Shown piece by piece: positions 17,618 to 26,499 of a DNA stretch of 53,537 nucleotides; the stretch's first letter is position 1; each line of letters starts with the position of its first letter. The notes beneath the pieces are model-generated. The model saw nothing but the letters and a program-made list of their open reading frames with translations. It ran no database searches and was not told where the DNA came from. Source of the stretch: Acidimicrobiales bacterium (GTDB lineage: Bacteria; Actinomycetota; Acidimicrobiia; Acidimicrobiales; Aldehydirespiratoraceae); assembly GCA_029263215.1 (NCBI GenBank), contig JAJCXY010000125.1:1-53537 (forward strand), read 5' to 3'. Both the position numbers and the translations under genes were made by a program.

Positions 17618-18910
17618 ATGACGGACCAAACCCGTACATATGTCCTCGATACGTCGGTTCTGCTGAGCGACCCGACGGCCTTGCGCCGCTTCGAGGAACA
17701 CGCCGTTGTACTCCCACTGGTCGTGCTGACCGAACTGGAGGGCAAGCGCCATCACCCCGAGTTGGGGTGGGCGGCGCGTAGCGCGCTGAGGGCGCTGGAG
17801 GAGTTACGCGAGCACCACGGCTCCCTCCTGCAGGAACTACCGGTCAACGACCATGGCGGCTCGGTGCGCGTGGAGCTCAACCACACCAGCACCGAGCCAC
17901 TTCCCGAGGGGCTGCGCCACGACTCCAACGACCATCGAATCCTCACCGTTGCCAAGAATCTGTCGCTCGACGGACTCACCGTCACCCTCGTATCCAAAGA
18001 TCTACCGCTGAGGCTCAAGGCGGGCGTACTCGGACTCAGCGCCGCGGAGTACCGCGATACCGAGGTGAGCGACGACGGCTGGACCGGGCACACCGACATA
18101 GTGGTCGACGGATCGATGGTCGACGAGCTCTACGCCGCGGGGGTCGTCGATCTCGAAGAGGGCCGCGAGTTGCCGGTCAACACCGGCATAACACTCGTCG
18201 CCGGGAGCCAATCGGGGCTCGGGAGGGTCCATGCCGACAAGCGGATTCATCGCATCGTCGAACGGCCCATCTTCGAGGTGCGGGCTCGTTCTCGCGAGCA
18301 GCACGTCGCCCTCGACCTACTCACCGACGACTCGGTCGGAATCGTGTCGCTCGGTGGTCGGGCCGGCACCGGTAAGAGCGTTCTCGCCCTGGCCGCCGCC
18401 CTCGACTCGGTGCTGGAGCGCCGCAATCACTCCAAGGTGATCGTATTTCGCCCCCTCTACGCGGTGGGCGGCCAGGACCTCGGCTACCTCCCGGGCAGCG
18501 AGAACGAGAAGATGTCGCCGTGGGCGGCAGCGGTCACCGATGCCCTGGAGGCGATCTCCGGCCCTGAGGTTCTCGACGAGGTGATCCATCGCCAACTGCT
18601 CGAGATCCTCCCCCTCACCCACATCCGGGGGCGCTCGATCACCGATGCTTTCGTGATCGTCGACGAAGCCCAGAATCTCGAACGCAACGTCTTGCTCACC
18701 GCTCTCACCCGTATCGGCGAGAAAAGTAAGGTCGTACTCACCCACGATGTGGCCCAGCGCGACAACCTGCGGGTGGGTCGCTACGACGGCATCGGTGCGG
18801 TGGTCGACCATCTGCGGGGCCACCCCTTGTTTGGCCATGTCACCCTCACTCGCAGCGAGCGCAGCGAGGTCGCGGCCCTGGTGGCCGGACTACTCGACGG
18901 CCGCGACTGA
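17618..18910 (+). CDS. PhoH2-type protein (PIN domain fused to PhoH ATPase)
   Basis: 430 residues, the length of mycobacterial PhoH2. Residues 1-145 form a PIN ribonuclease domain ([15 protein letters not shown] with its early aspartate, and later [11 protein letters not shown]). The C-terminal half is a PhoH P-loop ATPase with Walker A GRAGTGKS (Lys253), the strand [17 protein letters not shown] and Walker [10 protein letters not shown]. Such proteins unwind and cut RNA in an ATP-dependent way. No separate antitoxin gene (PhoAT-like) is visible just upstream. The ATG at 17618 lies 47 bases after the molybdoenzyme stop. Confidence 0.93.
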   Translation: MTDQTRTYVLDTSVLLSDPTALRRFEEHAVVLPLVVLTELEGKRHHPELGWAARSALRALEELREHHGSLLQELPVNDHGGSVRVELNHTSTEPLPEGLRHDSNDHRILTVAKNLSLDGLTVTLVSKDLPLRLKAGVLGLSAAEYRDTEVSDDGWTGHTDIVVDGSMVDELYAAGVVDLEEGRELPVNTGITLVAGSQSGLGRVHADKRIHRIVERPIFEVRARSREQHVALDLLTDDSVGIVSLGGRAGTGKSVLALAAALDSVLERRNHSKVIVFRPLYAVGGQDLGYLPGSENEKMSPWAAAVTDALEAISGPEVLDEVIHRQLLEILPLTHIRGRSITDAFVIVDEAQNLERNVLLTALTRIGEKSKVVLTHDVAQRDNLRVGRYDGIGAVVDHLRGHPLFGHVTLTRSERSEVAALVAGLLDGRD

Positions 18911-18990
18911 GAGCCTCGACCCGGGCCGATGAGCCCACCAGGGGCGCACGATCGGCTAGCAATACACCACACGACTTCAGGAGAACAGCA

Positions 18991-19413
18991 ATGGCATTGG
19001 ACTCGACCGCTTCAGCTCATTGGGAAGGCGACCTCATGTCGGGGAGCGGCGCGGCTTCGCTGGCCTCCGGCGCCACCGCCGCGCTCTCCGTCGACTGGAA
19101 GGCCAGGTCCGAAGAGTCCGGAGGCAAGACCAGCCCCGAAGAGTTGATCGCGGCCGCTCACGCCACCTGCTTCTCCATGGCGCTGTCGCACGCCCTCGGA
19201 GGGGCCGGCACTCCTCCGGCGAGCCTCGACGTCACCGCCACCGCCACGTTCGTACCGGGCACTGGAATCACCGCGATGAACCTCGTGGTCGTCGGCGACG
19301 TACCGGGCTTGAGCGACGACGGGTTCCGCGAGGCAGCCGAAGGGGCCAAGACGGGTTGCCCGGTCTCTCAGGCCCTGGCGGGCAATGTCGAGATCAACCT
19401 CGAGATTCGCTGA
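18991..19413 (+). CDS. OsmC-family peroxiredoxin
   Basis: A 140-residue OsmC/Ohr-family thiol peroxidase that reduces organic hydroperoxides. Both redox cysteines are present: Cys60 in AHATCFSMALS and Cys123 in KTGCPVSQAL, an OsmC-like spacing. The SGKTSPEEL-type segment preceding Cys60 is typical. A strong ribosome binding site CAGGAG stands before the ATG at 18991. Its stop abuts that of the convergent NTF2-like gene without any gap. Confidence 0.93.
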   Translation: MALDSTASAHWEGDLMSGSGAASLASGATAALSVDWKARSEESGGKTSPEELIAAAHATCFSMALSHALGGAGTPPASLDVTATATFVPGTGITAMNLVVVGDVPGLSDDGFREAAEGAKTGCPVSQALAGNVEINLEIR

Positions 19414-19860
19414 TCAACCCGGCCCCATGCTTTCGAGCATGGCGGCCATCTGCGCCCTTAGAGCCTCAACCGCTTTCTGGGGGCGAACCATCACCTTGAA
19501 CTCGGTGATCATCGCGTCATCGTCGCAGGTGATGATGTCGACCCCGTTCACGTCGATACCGTCGACCCGGCTCTCGAACTCCAGCACCGCGTGGTTGCCG
19601 TCGAGCACCCGCTTGGTGTAGCGGAAGGCGCCCTTCACCGCACCATCGTCGTCCGACGACTCCTCGTCCGCGGCCTCTCCGGGTAGTACCTGGAAGGCCG
19701 CGGCGAGATACAGCGCCGTGAGGTCGCGGCCTTCCTGGGGGCGGTAGAGAACCGGCGACCAGAAGACGCAGTCCTCATGGAGCAGCTCGTCGAATCCATC
19801 GGCGAACCCCTCGCGGAGGTGGTGATGCCAGCGGTCCATGGTCGTGTGAATCGGGTCCAT
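19414..19860 (-). CDS. NTF2-like / SnoaL-fold protein
   Basis: 148 residues with the cone-shaped alpha+beta pattern of the nuclear transport factor 2 superfamily (DELLHEDCVFWSPVLYRPQ, HAVLEFESRVDGIDVNGVDI, ITEFKVMVRPQKAVEAL). Members range from isomerases to ligand carriers, so function cannot be assigned. Convergent with the OsmC gene. Confidence 0.75.
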   Translation of the reverse strand: MDPIHTTMDRWHHHLREGFADGFDELLHEDCVFWSPVLYRPQEGRDLTALYLAAAFQVLPGEAADEESSDDDGAVKGAFRYTKRVLDGNHAVLEFESRVDGIDVNGVDIITCDDDAMITEFKVMVRPQKAVEALRAQMAAMLESMGPG

Positions 19861-19915
19861 TGACGAATCGTTTCAGATCCTCTGCTCGGCCACTAACTCG
19901 CCGCCTCACTGACGC

Positions 19916-19927
19916 TAGGGTGCGCCG
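19916..19927 (+). promoter_or_regulatory. -10 box of the phosphoribosyltransferase gene, leaderless spacing
   Basis: TAGGGT (19916-19921) is followed by 6 bases and the ATG at 19928. Confidence 0.45.
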
Positions 19928-20434
19928 ATGAGCGATGAGCGAGAGGTCCTCGATTGGGCCACCTACGGAACGGCAATACGCGAGCTGGCCACGATCGTGG
20001 CCGACGATGGCTACCGGCCGGAAATGATCCTGGCCATCGCCCGTGGCGGGCTCTTTGCCGCGGCCTCACTCGGCTACGCCCTGTCGGTGAAAAACATCTA
20101 CGTCATGAACTGCGAGTACTACACCGGCGTCGATGAGCGGCTCCCGGTTCCCGTGCTGCTCCCGCCCTACGTCGACTTCGTCGACATGGAAGGCGCCAAG
20201 ATCCTCATTGCCGACGATGTCGCCGATACGGGTCACACCCTGAAGATGGTGCACGACCTATGCACCGCAAACGTGGCCGAGGTTCGCAGCGCAGTCCTCT
20301 ACGAGAAGTCTCACTCGCTGGTGAAATGTGAGTACGTCTGGAAGCGCACCGATCAGTGGATCAATTTCCCCTGGTCCACCGACGAGCCGGTGGTGAGCGC
20401 TGAAGATGCACGCCACAAGGTGATCGACGCCTAG
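19928..20434 (+). CDS. Phosphoribosyltransferase (purine PRTase-like)
   Basis: A 168-residue type I phosphoribosyltransferase. The PRPP-binding loop is ILIADDVADTGHTL (about residues 92-105), and an upstream P-loop-like AIARGGLFAAASLGYAL is present. Length and pattern suit the xanthine/guanine/hypoxanthine group, but the hood region that sets base preference is not decisive. Convergent with the AAA ATPase gene. Confidence 0.85.
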   Translation: MSDEREVLDWATYGTAIRELATIVADDGYRPEMILAIARGGLFAAASLGYALSVKNIYVMNCEYYTGVDERLPVPVLLPPYVDFVDMEGAKILIADDVADTGHTLKMVHDLCTANVAEVRSAVLYEKSHSLVKCEYVWKRTDQWINFPWSTDEPVVSAEDARHKVIDA

Positions 20435-20467
20435 ATCCCCGTCGCCGGTCCGATGCCTCGCACCGAG

Positions 20468-21835
20468 CTAGAAGGTGCTGACGGGTCCCTGAGCGCTGAC
20501 GGGTTCCTCCCGGAGCTCTTCGGCCTCGAGCGTCGCCCCCGGTTCGGCGACGACAGAACCAGCCTTGCCGTAGCCACCGGGGCCACCGGACCCACGCGTG
20601 TAGTAGAGGCCGAGCACCCGATCGATGGTGGTGCGGTCGAGAACCGGAGGAATGCCCTCGTACTGGGCGAGTGCCTTGATGAGCTTGCAGACATCGGCGG
20701 GGAGATAGGGCCGTAAGTCGCCGCCGTGCTCCACACACAGCATGCGCAGGTACACCGCGGCCTCGGCATCGCAGCCAACTCCCATACCGTGAGCGACACG
20801 GGCAAGGATCCAGTCGAACGCATCCTCACTGATGGCCCCAATGAAGATCTTGCTCTGGATACGCCGGAAGAAGGCCTCATCGCCGAGGTCGGAAGGGTCG
20901 AGGTTGGTCGACAGTACGACCTTCACGTCGAACGGCACCTCGAAGCTGACGCCGTAGTTCAAGGAGAGATAGTCGATGCGGCGATCGAGGGGCACGATCC
21001 AACGGTTGAGCAGCTGGTCGGGGGTCAGCACCTGACGCCCGAAGTCGTCGATGATCATCACCCCGTTGTTGGCCTTCATCTGGAGGGGAGCGAGGTAAAC
21101 GCCGCTGGTGCGGTCGTAGGTGAGATCGAGCATCGATCCGGTGAGTTCGCCACCCACCACCACGCGGGGACGATGACACAGCACCCACCGGGGATCGAGG
21201 TCGGGCGGCTGGGTATCGGCCTCGATGTGAACGGTCTCGTCGAATACGCAGATGACCTGCCCGTCCACCTCCACGGCTCGGGGGACGAGTACATGATCGG
21301 GGCTGATGCGAACGATTCGCTCGGCGATCGATGTCTTACCCGTGCCCGGGGGGCCGTAGAGGAACATGGCGCCGTTGGCGTTCAGAGCCGGTCCCAGTTC
21401 GTCGAGCAATTCATCGGCGATCACCAGATCTGAGAACGCTGTCTTCAACATGTCGCGATTGACATAGACCGAGAGTCGTTGGGTGGCGACAACGCCTCGG
21501 TAGACCTCCAGCGAAACTGGCGCCGCGCCGGCGTAGCGAGACTGGGCGAAACGATCGTTGGCGTGCTGCTGGCCGAGGTTGGTGAGAGCGATGGTGTAAT
21601 CGCGCCCCTCCATCCCGAGGACCTCGATCTCCTTCTTCTCACGGAGTTCCTGCACCAGCTTGTCGACGAGGCCCGCCTGCAGCGCCAGCGCCTTGGAGAG
21701 CTGAGAGATATTGGTTCTTCCTTCGAGAAGGCAACGCCTGAGCACGAGATCGGACACCATCGCATACGGAATCCCGAGCTGATCCGGCGACTTCGGCGCT
21801 CTCATCCCGAAGTCGTTTTCGTTTGCAGTCCGCAC
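20468..21835 (-). CDS. AAA-family ATPase with N-terminal winged-helix domain, function unknown
   Basis: 455 residues. Residues about 30-80 (RRCLLEGRTNISQLSKALAL and VDKLVQELREKKEIEVLG) look like a winged helix. The AAA core has Walker A GPPGTGKTS (about 160-168), Walker B MIIDDFGRQ (about 260), a sensor STNLDPSDLGDEAFFRRI containing an arginine finger candidate, and a helical lid. The C-terminus is a glycine-rich tail. The closest general class is MoxR/chaperone-like AAA proteins. The GTG at 21833-21835 is chosen because GGGAGA (21843-21849 region) is 7 bases upstream; an ATG at 21803-21805 is the alternative. Its mRNA would begin after the tRNA terminator. Confidence 0.75.
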   Translation of the reverse strand: MRTANENDFGMRAPKSPDQLGIPYAMVSDLVLRRCLLEGRTNISQLSKALALQAGLVDKLVQELREKKEIEVLGMEGRDYTIALTNLGQQHANDRFAQSRYAGAAPVSLEVYRGVVATQRLSVYVNRDMLKTAFSDLVIADELLDELGPALNANGAMFLYGPPGTGKTSIAERIVRISPDHVLVPRAVEVDGQVICVFDETVHIEADTQPPDLDPRWVLCHRPRVVVGGELTGSMLDLTYDRTSGVYLAPLQMKANNGVMIIDDFGRQVLTPDQLLNRWIVPLDRRIDYLSLNYGVSFEVPFDVKVVLSTNLDPSDLGDEAFFRRIQSKIFIGAISEDAFDWILARVAHGMGVGCDAEAAVYLRMLCVEHGGDLRPYLPADVCKLIKALAQYEGIPPVLDRTTIDRVLGLYYTRGSGGPGGYGKAGSVVAEPGATLEAEELREEPVSAQGPVSTF

Positions 21836-21909
21836 GCGTTCGTCTCCCGTAGGGGCTTTCCGACAGTCCTGTCGGCACTTCCGGCCGATCCATGACGAGT
21901 TCGGGCATT

Positions 21910-21925
21910 CCCGAGGACGATTCCT
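21910..21925. other. Second hairpin between the tRNA terminator and the AAA gene
   Basis: CGAGGA and TCCTCG form a 6-bp stem around a 4-base loop. It may be in the AAA gene leader or back up the terminator; no function is assigned. Confidence 0.3.
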
Positions 21926-21945
21926 CGTTGACCCCGGGAACGAAA

Positions 21946-21971
21946 GATTCCCGGGCCAAGACCCGGGAATC
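21946..21971 (-). terminator. Intrinsic terminator downstream of tRNA-Ala
   Basis: On the minus strand GATTCCCGGG pairs perfectly with CCCGGGAATC (10 bp) around a 6-base loop, followed by TTTCGTT. It starts 11 bases after the tRNA 3' end, the expected place for release of the tRNA transcript. Confidence 0.8.
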
Positions 21972-21982
21972 CGACAAACGGG

Positions 21983-22055
21983 TGGAGGTGAGGAGAATTG
22001 AACTCCTGGCCTCCTCGATGCGACCGAGGCGCTCTACCAACTGAGCTACACCCCC
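21983..22055 (-). tRNA. tRNA-Ala (anticodon CGC)
   Basis: The minus strand folds into a complete 73-base cloverleaf: 7-bp acceptor stem, D arm GCTC/GAGC, anticodon stem CCTCG/CGAGG with loop GTCGCAT, a 5-base variable loop and T arm AGGAG/CTCCT with loop TTCAATT. The anticodon CGC reads the alanine codon GCG. The acceptor stem contains the G3-U70 wobble pair, the alanine identity element, which confirms the assignment. CCA is not encoded. It lies 53 bases after the GlpR-like gene. Confidence 0.96.
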
Positions 22056-22108
22056 GTGGGGAGCCGTCAGCGTAGCGGTGCGGGTGAGCGATTGGCTCCC
22101 CTTGTGGC

Positions 22109-22570
22109 TCAGCCGTTGACGGTCTGACGCTGGCCGGCGTGTAGCTGCGTAACGCCCTCGGGGTAGAGCATGCGGACCTTGATCTCGCGCTCAGCCGCGA
22201 GGTTGCGACGCTGCAAGATGGCGTATCCGTAGGCGCCGAGGGCAAGGTCGGTGACGACGTGGGCCAGCAGGGCGATCGGGCCCAGGGCCACCGCCGCCAG
22301 CAGGGTGACGATCGCAAGGCCCGTGAGAACAGTGAGGATCAGGTGGCGACGACGACCAGCCTCCGCCGCGTTGCGGGGAACGAGGGAGGCCGAGCTTCCA
22401 CCCTCGACGAGGGTGCGGGCGGCAGATCCGCCGAGTGAGCCCATGCCCGAACTGAACGAACGGATTCGATCGGAGCGGCCGGTGGAAACGCGACGAGAAT
22501 CACGCCACCAGACGATCAGGTAGCCACCCCAGCCCGCGGCAAGCACTATGAGGACGATAGACGTCGACAC
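22109..22570 (-). CDS. GlpR-like membrane protein (candidate gephyrin-like protein receptor)
   Basis: 153 residues. Topology: an N-terminal membrane helix (about 4-21), a basic cytoplasmic linker (RRVSTGRSDRIRSFSSGMG), two closely spaced helices (about 75-116) and a basic C-terminal tail (LQRRNLAAEREIKVRMLYPEG). This layout and the tail match actinobacterial GlpR, the membrane receptor described in Corynebacterium for the MoeA-like protein Glp that acts in cell division. Finding it with moeA and galU nearby supports the call, although the genes are not adjacent. The GTG at 22568-22570 is preferred because GGAGGGG (22581-22587) lies 10 bases upstream; the frame before it has no likely coding. 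Confidence 0.6.
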   Translation of the reverse strand: MSTSIVLIVLAAGWGGYLIVWWRDSRRVSTGRSDRIRSFSSGMGSLGGSAARTLVEGGSSASLVPRNAAEAGRRRHLILTVLTGLAIVTLLAAVALGPIALLAHVVTDLALGAYGYAILQRRNLAAEREIKVRMLYPEGVTQLHAGQRQTVNG

Positions 22571-22628
22571 TGTTGGACAACCCCTCCAGTAGGGCCAGTC
22601 GGCGGATGCCGGCTGCATGAAAGAGGCT

Positions 22629-22642
22629 CCGCTGTTGCGGAA
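22629..22642 (-). other. Small hairpin in the GlpR-like gene leader
   Basis: TCCGC-AACA-GCGGA on the minus strand, a 5-bp stem with a 4-base loop, in the AT-richer 200-base gap before the GlpR-like gene. Possibly part of its 5' leader. Confidence 0.25.
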
Positions 22643-22720
22643 CCCGTACTCCAGGTTACAGTTTTACTACAGACTGCAACATATAAGCAATCCATAGCGG
22701 TGTGTTTTCCGCCACGCCGC

Positions 22721-22736
22721 TGTCAGCCAGCTGACA
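22721..22736. promoter_or_regulatory. 16-base palindrome between moaC and the GlpR-like gene
   Basis: TGTCAGC-CA-GCTGACA is a perfect 7+7 inverted repeat. The 2-base centre is too tight for a good RNA hairpin, so a protein-binding site for the GlpR-like promoter is more likely than a terminator. Confidence 0.4.
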
Positions 22737-22745
22737 CAAGGCTTG

Positions 22746-22785
22746 GCCAGACAGGGTTCAATCAGGCAGGACTCAATCAGACAGG
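22746..22785 (-). repeat. Imperfect tandem repeat over the moaC stop codon
   Basis: On the minus strand the unit CCTGTCTGATTGA recurs with small changes about every 15 bases: two full copies and one partial. The first copy encodes the last moaC codons and the stop. Confidence 0.45.
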
Positions 22786-23279
22786 TTCGAGTCGAGGGGC
22801 GCATCGGTGCGGCGATAGTGCCCCGAGCGGCCACCGGTCTTCTCCCACAGGGCGACCTCACCGATCACCATGCCCCGGTCCAACGACTTGCACATGTCGT
22901 AGATCGTGAGCGCCGAGATGCCACAGGCGGTGAGAGCCTCCATCTCCACGCCGGTGCGATCCACCGTCTCGACTTGGGCCTCGATCTCGATCGAGGTGTC
23001 GTTGATCTCGAAGTTGACGGTTACGGCGCCTACCAGCAGGGGATGACACAAGGGCAGGAGATCAGAAGTGCGCTTGGCAGCCTGGATTCCCGCAACCCGA
23101 GCAACGGCAAGCACATCACCCTTCTTGATGGCACCCTGAGCCACCGCCGATGCCGTCTCGGAAGTCATCGTGACCCTCCCTCGGGCTATCGCTCGACGGT
23201 GCGTCGCCTCTTTCGGAGTGACGTCGACCATACGAGCACGGCCTAGAGGATCGAGATGGGTGAAACCGGCATCGGGCAT
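22773..23279 (-). CDS. moaC: Cyclic pyranopterin monophosphate synthase
   Basis: Second enzyme of molybdenum-cofactor synthesis; closes the cyclic pyranopterin from the MoaA product. 168 residues with the family signatures MVDVTPKEATHRRAIARG, KRTSDLLPLCHPL, TVDRTGVEMEALTACGISALTIYDMCKS, read here in pieces, and the basic KTGGRSGHY tail. It is 28 bases after moaA. A TAGACT 6 bases before the ATG may give it a separate leaderless promoter. Confidence 0.96.
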   Translation of the reverse strand: MPDAGFTHLDPLGRARMVDVTPKEATHRRAIARGRVTMTSETASAVAQGAIKKGDVLAVARVAGIQAAKRTSDLLPLCHPLLVGAVTVNFEINDTSIEIEAQVETVDRTGVEMEALTACGISALTIYDMCKSLDRGMVIGEVALWEKTGGRSGHYRRTDAPLDSNLSD

Positions 23280-23291
23280 GGCCGGAGTCTA
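23280..23291 (-). promoter_or_regulatory. Possible internal -10 box for moaC
   Basis: On the minus strand TAGACT (23286-23291) is 6 bases before the moaC ATG at 23279. Confidence 0.4.
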
Positions 23292-23307
23292 GAACCCGGG
23301 GAGTTGA

Positions 23308-24291
23308 CTAGCCGCCGATCTCCGACATCGAACGCCGGGGGCGTATGAACTGCACCTGGTTGATCTGGTGGCCTTCCCACTTCTCCGCCACGGTGTGGCC
23401 CAGTGCCTCGGCGATCTCGTCGTCGCTGGAGCCGCCTCGGAGCATCGCCCTCAGGTCTTTCTCGTCGGTGGCGAAGAGGCACGCCCGGAACTGGCCGTCG
23501 GCGGTGAGGCGAACCCGATCACAGGTCTCGCAGAAGGAGTCGCTCACACTGGCGACCACACCGATCTCACCACCACCATCGGCGAAGCTCCAGCGGCTGG
23601 CCGGCGCCGACGTTCGCTTCACCGGATCGATCGGGTGCGCCGCCTTGATCCGCTCGATTATCTCGGCCTGGGGAAACACGAGATCGTTGTTCCAGATCTC
23701 GTCGGCGTCGAGCGGCATGAACTCGATGAACCTCACCATCACACCCTTGTCGCGGCCAAAGTCGACAAAGTCGAGGACCTCGTCGTCGTTGATGCCCTTC
23801 ATCACCACCACATTGATCTTCACCGGATCGAACCCGGCGTCGATCGCCGCGTCGATTCCCTCGAGCACACGATGGAGATCGTCGCGTCGGGTGAGCTCGT
23901 GGAACCGCTCGGGTCGGAGCGAGTCGAGGGAGATGTTGACTCGGTCGAGACCAGCCTTCTTCAGCTCGGCCGCCGTCGAAGGCAACGAAACGCCATTGGT
24001 GGTCATCGACAGATCGACACCGAGCTCGGCGAGCATCTCCACCAGGACCGGAAGCTTGGCCCGAACCGTGGGCTCGCCGCCGGTGAGTCGGATGCTGTCT
24101 ACGCCGTAGTGCTCGACCATTATCCGAGCGAGGCGTTGGATCTCTTCGAAGGTGAGGAGATCTTCACGGGCCCGCCATTGCATGCCCTCTGCGGGCATGC
24201 AGTAGGTGCACCGAAAGTTGCAGCGATCGGTTACCGAGATCCGAAGGTCGCGGTGGACGCGCCCGAACCCGTCTATGAGCTGTGAAGTCAC
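23308..24291 (-). CDS. moaA: GTP 3',8-cyclase
   Basis: Radical SAM enzyme that starts molybdenum-cofactor synthesis from GTP. 327 residues. The SAM cluster is Cys24-x3-Cys28-x2-Cys31, the second [4Fe-4S] cluster Cys254/Cys257/Cys271 (CETCDRVRLTADG then RACLF), and the essential C-terminal Gly-Gly is present (SEIGG). It is 9 bases after moeA in the same direction, so co-transcribed. Confidence 0.97.
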   Translation of the reverse strand: MTSQLIDGFGRVHRDLRISVTDRCNFRCTYCMPAEGMQWRAREDLLTFEEIQRLARIMVEHYGVDSIRLTGGEPTVRAKLPVLVEMLAELGVDLSMTTNGVSLPSTAAELKKAGLDRVNISLDSLRPERFHELTRRDDLHRVLEGIDAAIDAGFDPVKINVVVMKGINDDEVLDFVDFGRDKGVMVRFIEFMPLDADEIWNNDLVFPQAEIIERIKAAHPIDPVKRTSAPASRWSFADGGGEIGVVASVSDSFCETCDRVRLTADGQFRACLFATDEKDLRAMLRGGSSDDEIAEALGHTVAEKWEGHQINQVQFIRPRRSMSEIGG

Positions 24292-24300
24292 CGCCCCAAG

Positions 24301-25503
24301 CTATCGGAGAACCATGATCTCGACCTCGTCACCGGGCCCGACCTCGACTTCATCGGGCACCACGGCGAGGGCGTCGGCTCGAGCCATTGCCGTGAGTTGG
24401 TGACTTCCCTGGCCACCGGCTCGGCGCACATACCATCGTCCCGATTCGTCGGGCTCCCCTTCCACCCGCAGGAAGTGGGTCTTGCCATCGGGTGGGTGGG
24501 TGAGTGAATCCTCGCTGATCGCCAGCAACCGGGGAGCGAAGGGATCAGCGTGCCCCGCCATCGTGCGTATCGCGGGTCGGGCCATCAACTCGAACGACAC
24601 CATCGACGACACCGGATTCCCGGGGAGTCCGAACACCGGGGTGCCATCCACCATGCCGAACGCAAAAGGCTTGGCGGGCTTGATCGCTATCTGCATCCAG
24701 CGCATGGAGCCGATCTCGTCGAGCACGACCTTGACGTAGTCGAAAGCGCCCATCGACACACCTCCCGAAGACAGGATGGCATCGCAGCTCTCGGCTCCGG
24801 AGATGAAAGCCTCGCGGATGGTCTCCTTCTCATCGATCGCGATACCGAGGTCGACCGCCTCCCACCCGGCTTCTGCCACCAGGGTGAGCAGGGTTCGACG
24901 ATTGGAGTCGCGAATCTGTCCGGCCTGGAGCACCCCGCCGTCGTCGACCAATTCATCGCCGGTCGACACAACGCCCACGCGGGGACGGCGAATCACCTCG
25001 ACGGTTTGCAGGCCGACACTCGCCAACACACCGAGATGTCCGGCACCGAGCACTGTGCCTGCTCGAAACAGCAAATCGCCGGTGGTGACGTCCTCCCCGG
25101 CTCTTCTCACGTGGTTGCCGACCTCCACTTCGATCTCGATTTCGACCCGGTTGGATGCCGAGTCGATGGTGGAGCGCTCCACCATCACCACTGCATCGGC
25201 TCCGTCGGGCATCGGCGCACCGGTCATGATCTGCACGGCCTGACCCGCTTCGACGGTGCCCTCGAAAGCGGCGCCCGCGGCGAGGGTGCCAACCAGTTGA
25301 AGAGTCACAGGAGCGCCGATGGTGTCGGCGGCCCGCACCGCGAAACCATCCATCGCCGTATTGGCGAAAGGCGGGACCAGCTCGGCTGCCACGGCATCAG
25401 AAGCCAGGACCAGGCCGGCCGCGTCACCGACGGCAACCGCCGTAGACGCGAGCGGAGCCACCTGTTGGAGCACATGGGCACGGGCTTCAGCGAGAGGAAT
25501 CAC
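24301..25503 (-). CDS. moeA: Molybdopterin molybdenumtransferase (MoeA / gephyrin-like)
   Basis: Inserts molybdate into adenylated molybdopterin. 400 residues with all MoeA subdomains: FANTAMDGFAVRAADT near the N-terminus, MTGAPMPDGADAVVMVE, the MogA-like core VVSTGDELVDDG and SSGGVSMGAFDYVK, GLPGNPVSSMVSFE, and a C-terminal beta barrel ending in GPGDEVEIMVLR. In corynebacteria a MoeA homologue (Glp) instead serves cell division with GlpR. Here moaA and moaC sit directly downstream, favouring the cofactor role, while galU upstream and a GlpR-like gene downstream leave the other role open. Confidence 0.95.
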   Translation of the reverse strand: MIPLAEARAHVLQQVAPLASTAVAVGDAAGLVLASDAVAAELVPPFANTAMDGFAVRAADTIGAPVTLQLVGTLAAGAAFEGTVEAGQAVQIMTGAPMPDGADAVVMVERSTIDSASNRVEIEIEVEVGNHVRRAGEDVTTGDLLFRAGTVLGAGHLGVLASVGLQTVEVIRRPRVGVVSTGDELVDDGGVLQAGQIRDSNRRTLLTLVAEAGWEAVDLGIAIDEKETIREAFISGAESCDAILSSGGVSMGAFDYVKVVLDEIGSMRWMQIAIKPAKPFAFGMVDGTPVFGLPGNPVSSMVSFELMARPAIRTMAGHADPFAPRLLAISEDSLTHPPDGKTHFLRVEGEPDESGRWYVRRAGGQGSHQLTAMARADALAVVPDEVEVGPGDEVEIMVLR

Positions 25504-25562
25504 GCCGCAATCGTGCCATCCGCTGAGCCTCGACCCAACCCGAAACCGGCAGCGGCTCGGCC

Positions 25563-26447
25563 TCAGAGCAGGCCGCGGCTCCGAACAATCTCCGCCAACA
25601 TCTCGGCTACCGCGGTTTCGCCTGCGGGATCGTCGAGCGACAATTCGATGTTGGCTCTCAGCCAGTCGAGTTTCTGGCCGGCGTCGTAGCCCGCGTGCTT
25701 GATGACCAAACCCCTCATGCCAGGGTCGCCTATGAGCATCGCCATCGCATCGGTGAGCTGGATCTCGCCCCCCTTGCCCGGCTCGGTGTGCTCGAGCCGA
25801 TCGAAGATCTCCGACGTAAATACGTAACGTCCGGTGACCTTCAGATTCGACGGCGCTTCATCGGGAGCGGGCTTCTCCACCAGGCGATCGATCGTGACCA
25901 GGTCGCCGTCGCGTTCGGAAAACCCGGCACAGCCGTAGTTGGAGATTTCCTCCCCCTCCACTTCGAACAGCGATACACACGACTCACCCGTGGTCTCGGT
26001 GACCTCGATCATGCGCCGGAGGGTGTCGCCACCGTCGGGCATGATCTCGTCGGGGAGCAACACCACGAAGGGTTCGTCGCCCACGTGGCGTGCCGCCATC
26101 GACACGGCATGGCCGAGGCCGAGAGGCGCGCCCTGGCGGGTGAAGTGGAAGGTGGCGAGATCGGTGATGCGGCGAAGCTGGTGGAGAACCTCGATCTTTC
26201 CCTTGGCTTCGAGCAAGGATTCGAGCTCCGCCATACGGTCGAAATGGTCCTCGACCCCCTTCTTGGTGGGGCTGGTGATGATCAACACGTCGTCGATCCC
26301 GGCCGCCACCGCTTCCTCGACCACCCACTGGATCGCGGGTCGGTCGACGACGGTGAGCATCTCCTTCGGCTGAGACTTCGTGGCCGGCAGGAAACGGGTG
26401 CCCAATCCCGCGGCCGGGATGACAGCCTTGCGAACCTTCGATGTCAT
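25563..26447 (-). CDS. galU: UTP-glucose-1-phosphate uridylyltransferase
   Basis: Makes UDP-glucose for glycolipids and polysaccharides. 294 residues with the nucleotidyltransferase motif PAAGLGTRFLPATKSQPKEM, then GLGHAVSMA and the sugar-site VEKPAPDEAPSNL. The ATG at 26445-26447 has GGGAGAAG upstream with good spacing; nine further in-frame codons upstream are not needed. It starts 52 bases after plsY, and moeA follows after 59 bases. Confidence 0.96.
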   Translation of the reverse strand: MTSKVRKAVIPAAGLGTRFLPATKSQPKEMLTVVDRPAIQWVVEEAVAAGIDDVLIITSPTKKGVEDHFDRMAELESLLEAKGKIEVLHQLRRITDLATFHFTRQGAPLGLGHAVSMAARHVGDEPFVVLLPDEIMPDGGDTLRRMIEVTETTGESCVSLFEVEGEEISNYGCAGFSERDGDLVTIDRLVEKPAPDEAPSNLKVTGRYVFTSEIFDRLEHTEPGKGGEIQLTDAMAMLIGDPGMRGLVIKHAGYDAGQKLDWLRANIELSLDDPAGETAVAEMLAEIVRSRGLL

Positions 26448-26499
26448 GGATACTTCTCCCGGAGATCTGACCACCCGAACGTTACTGCTCCGAACGGGC

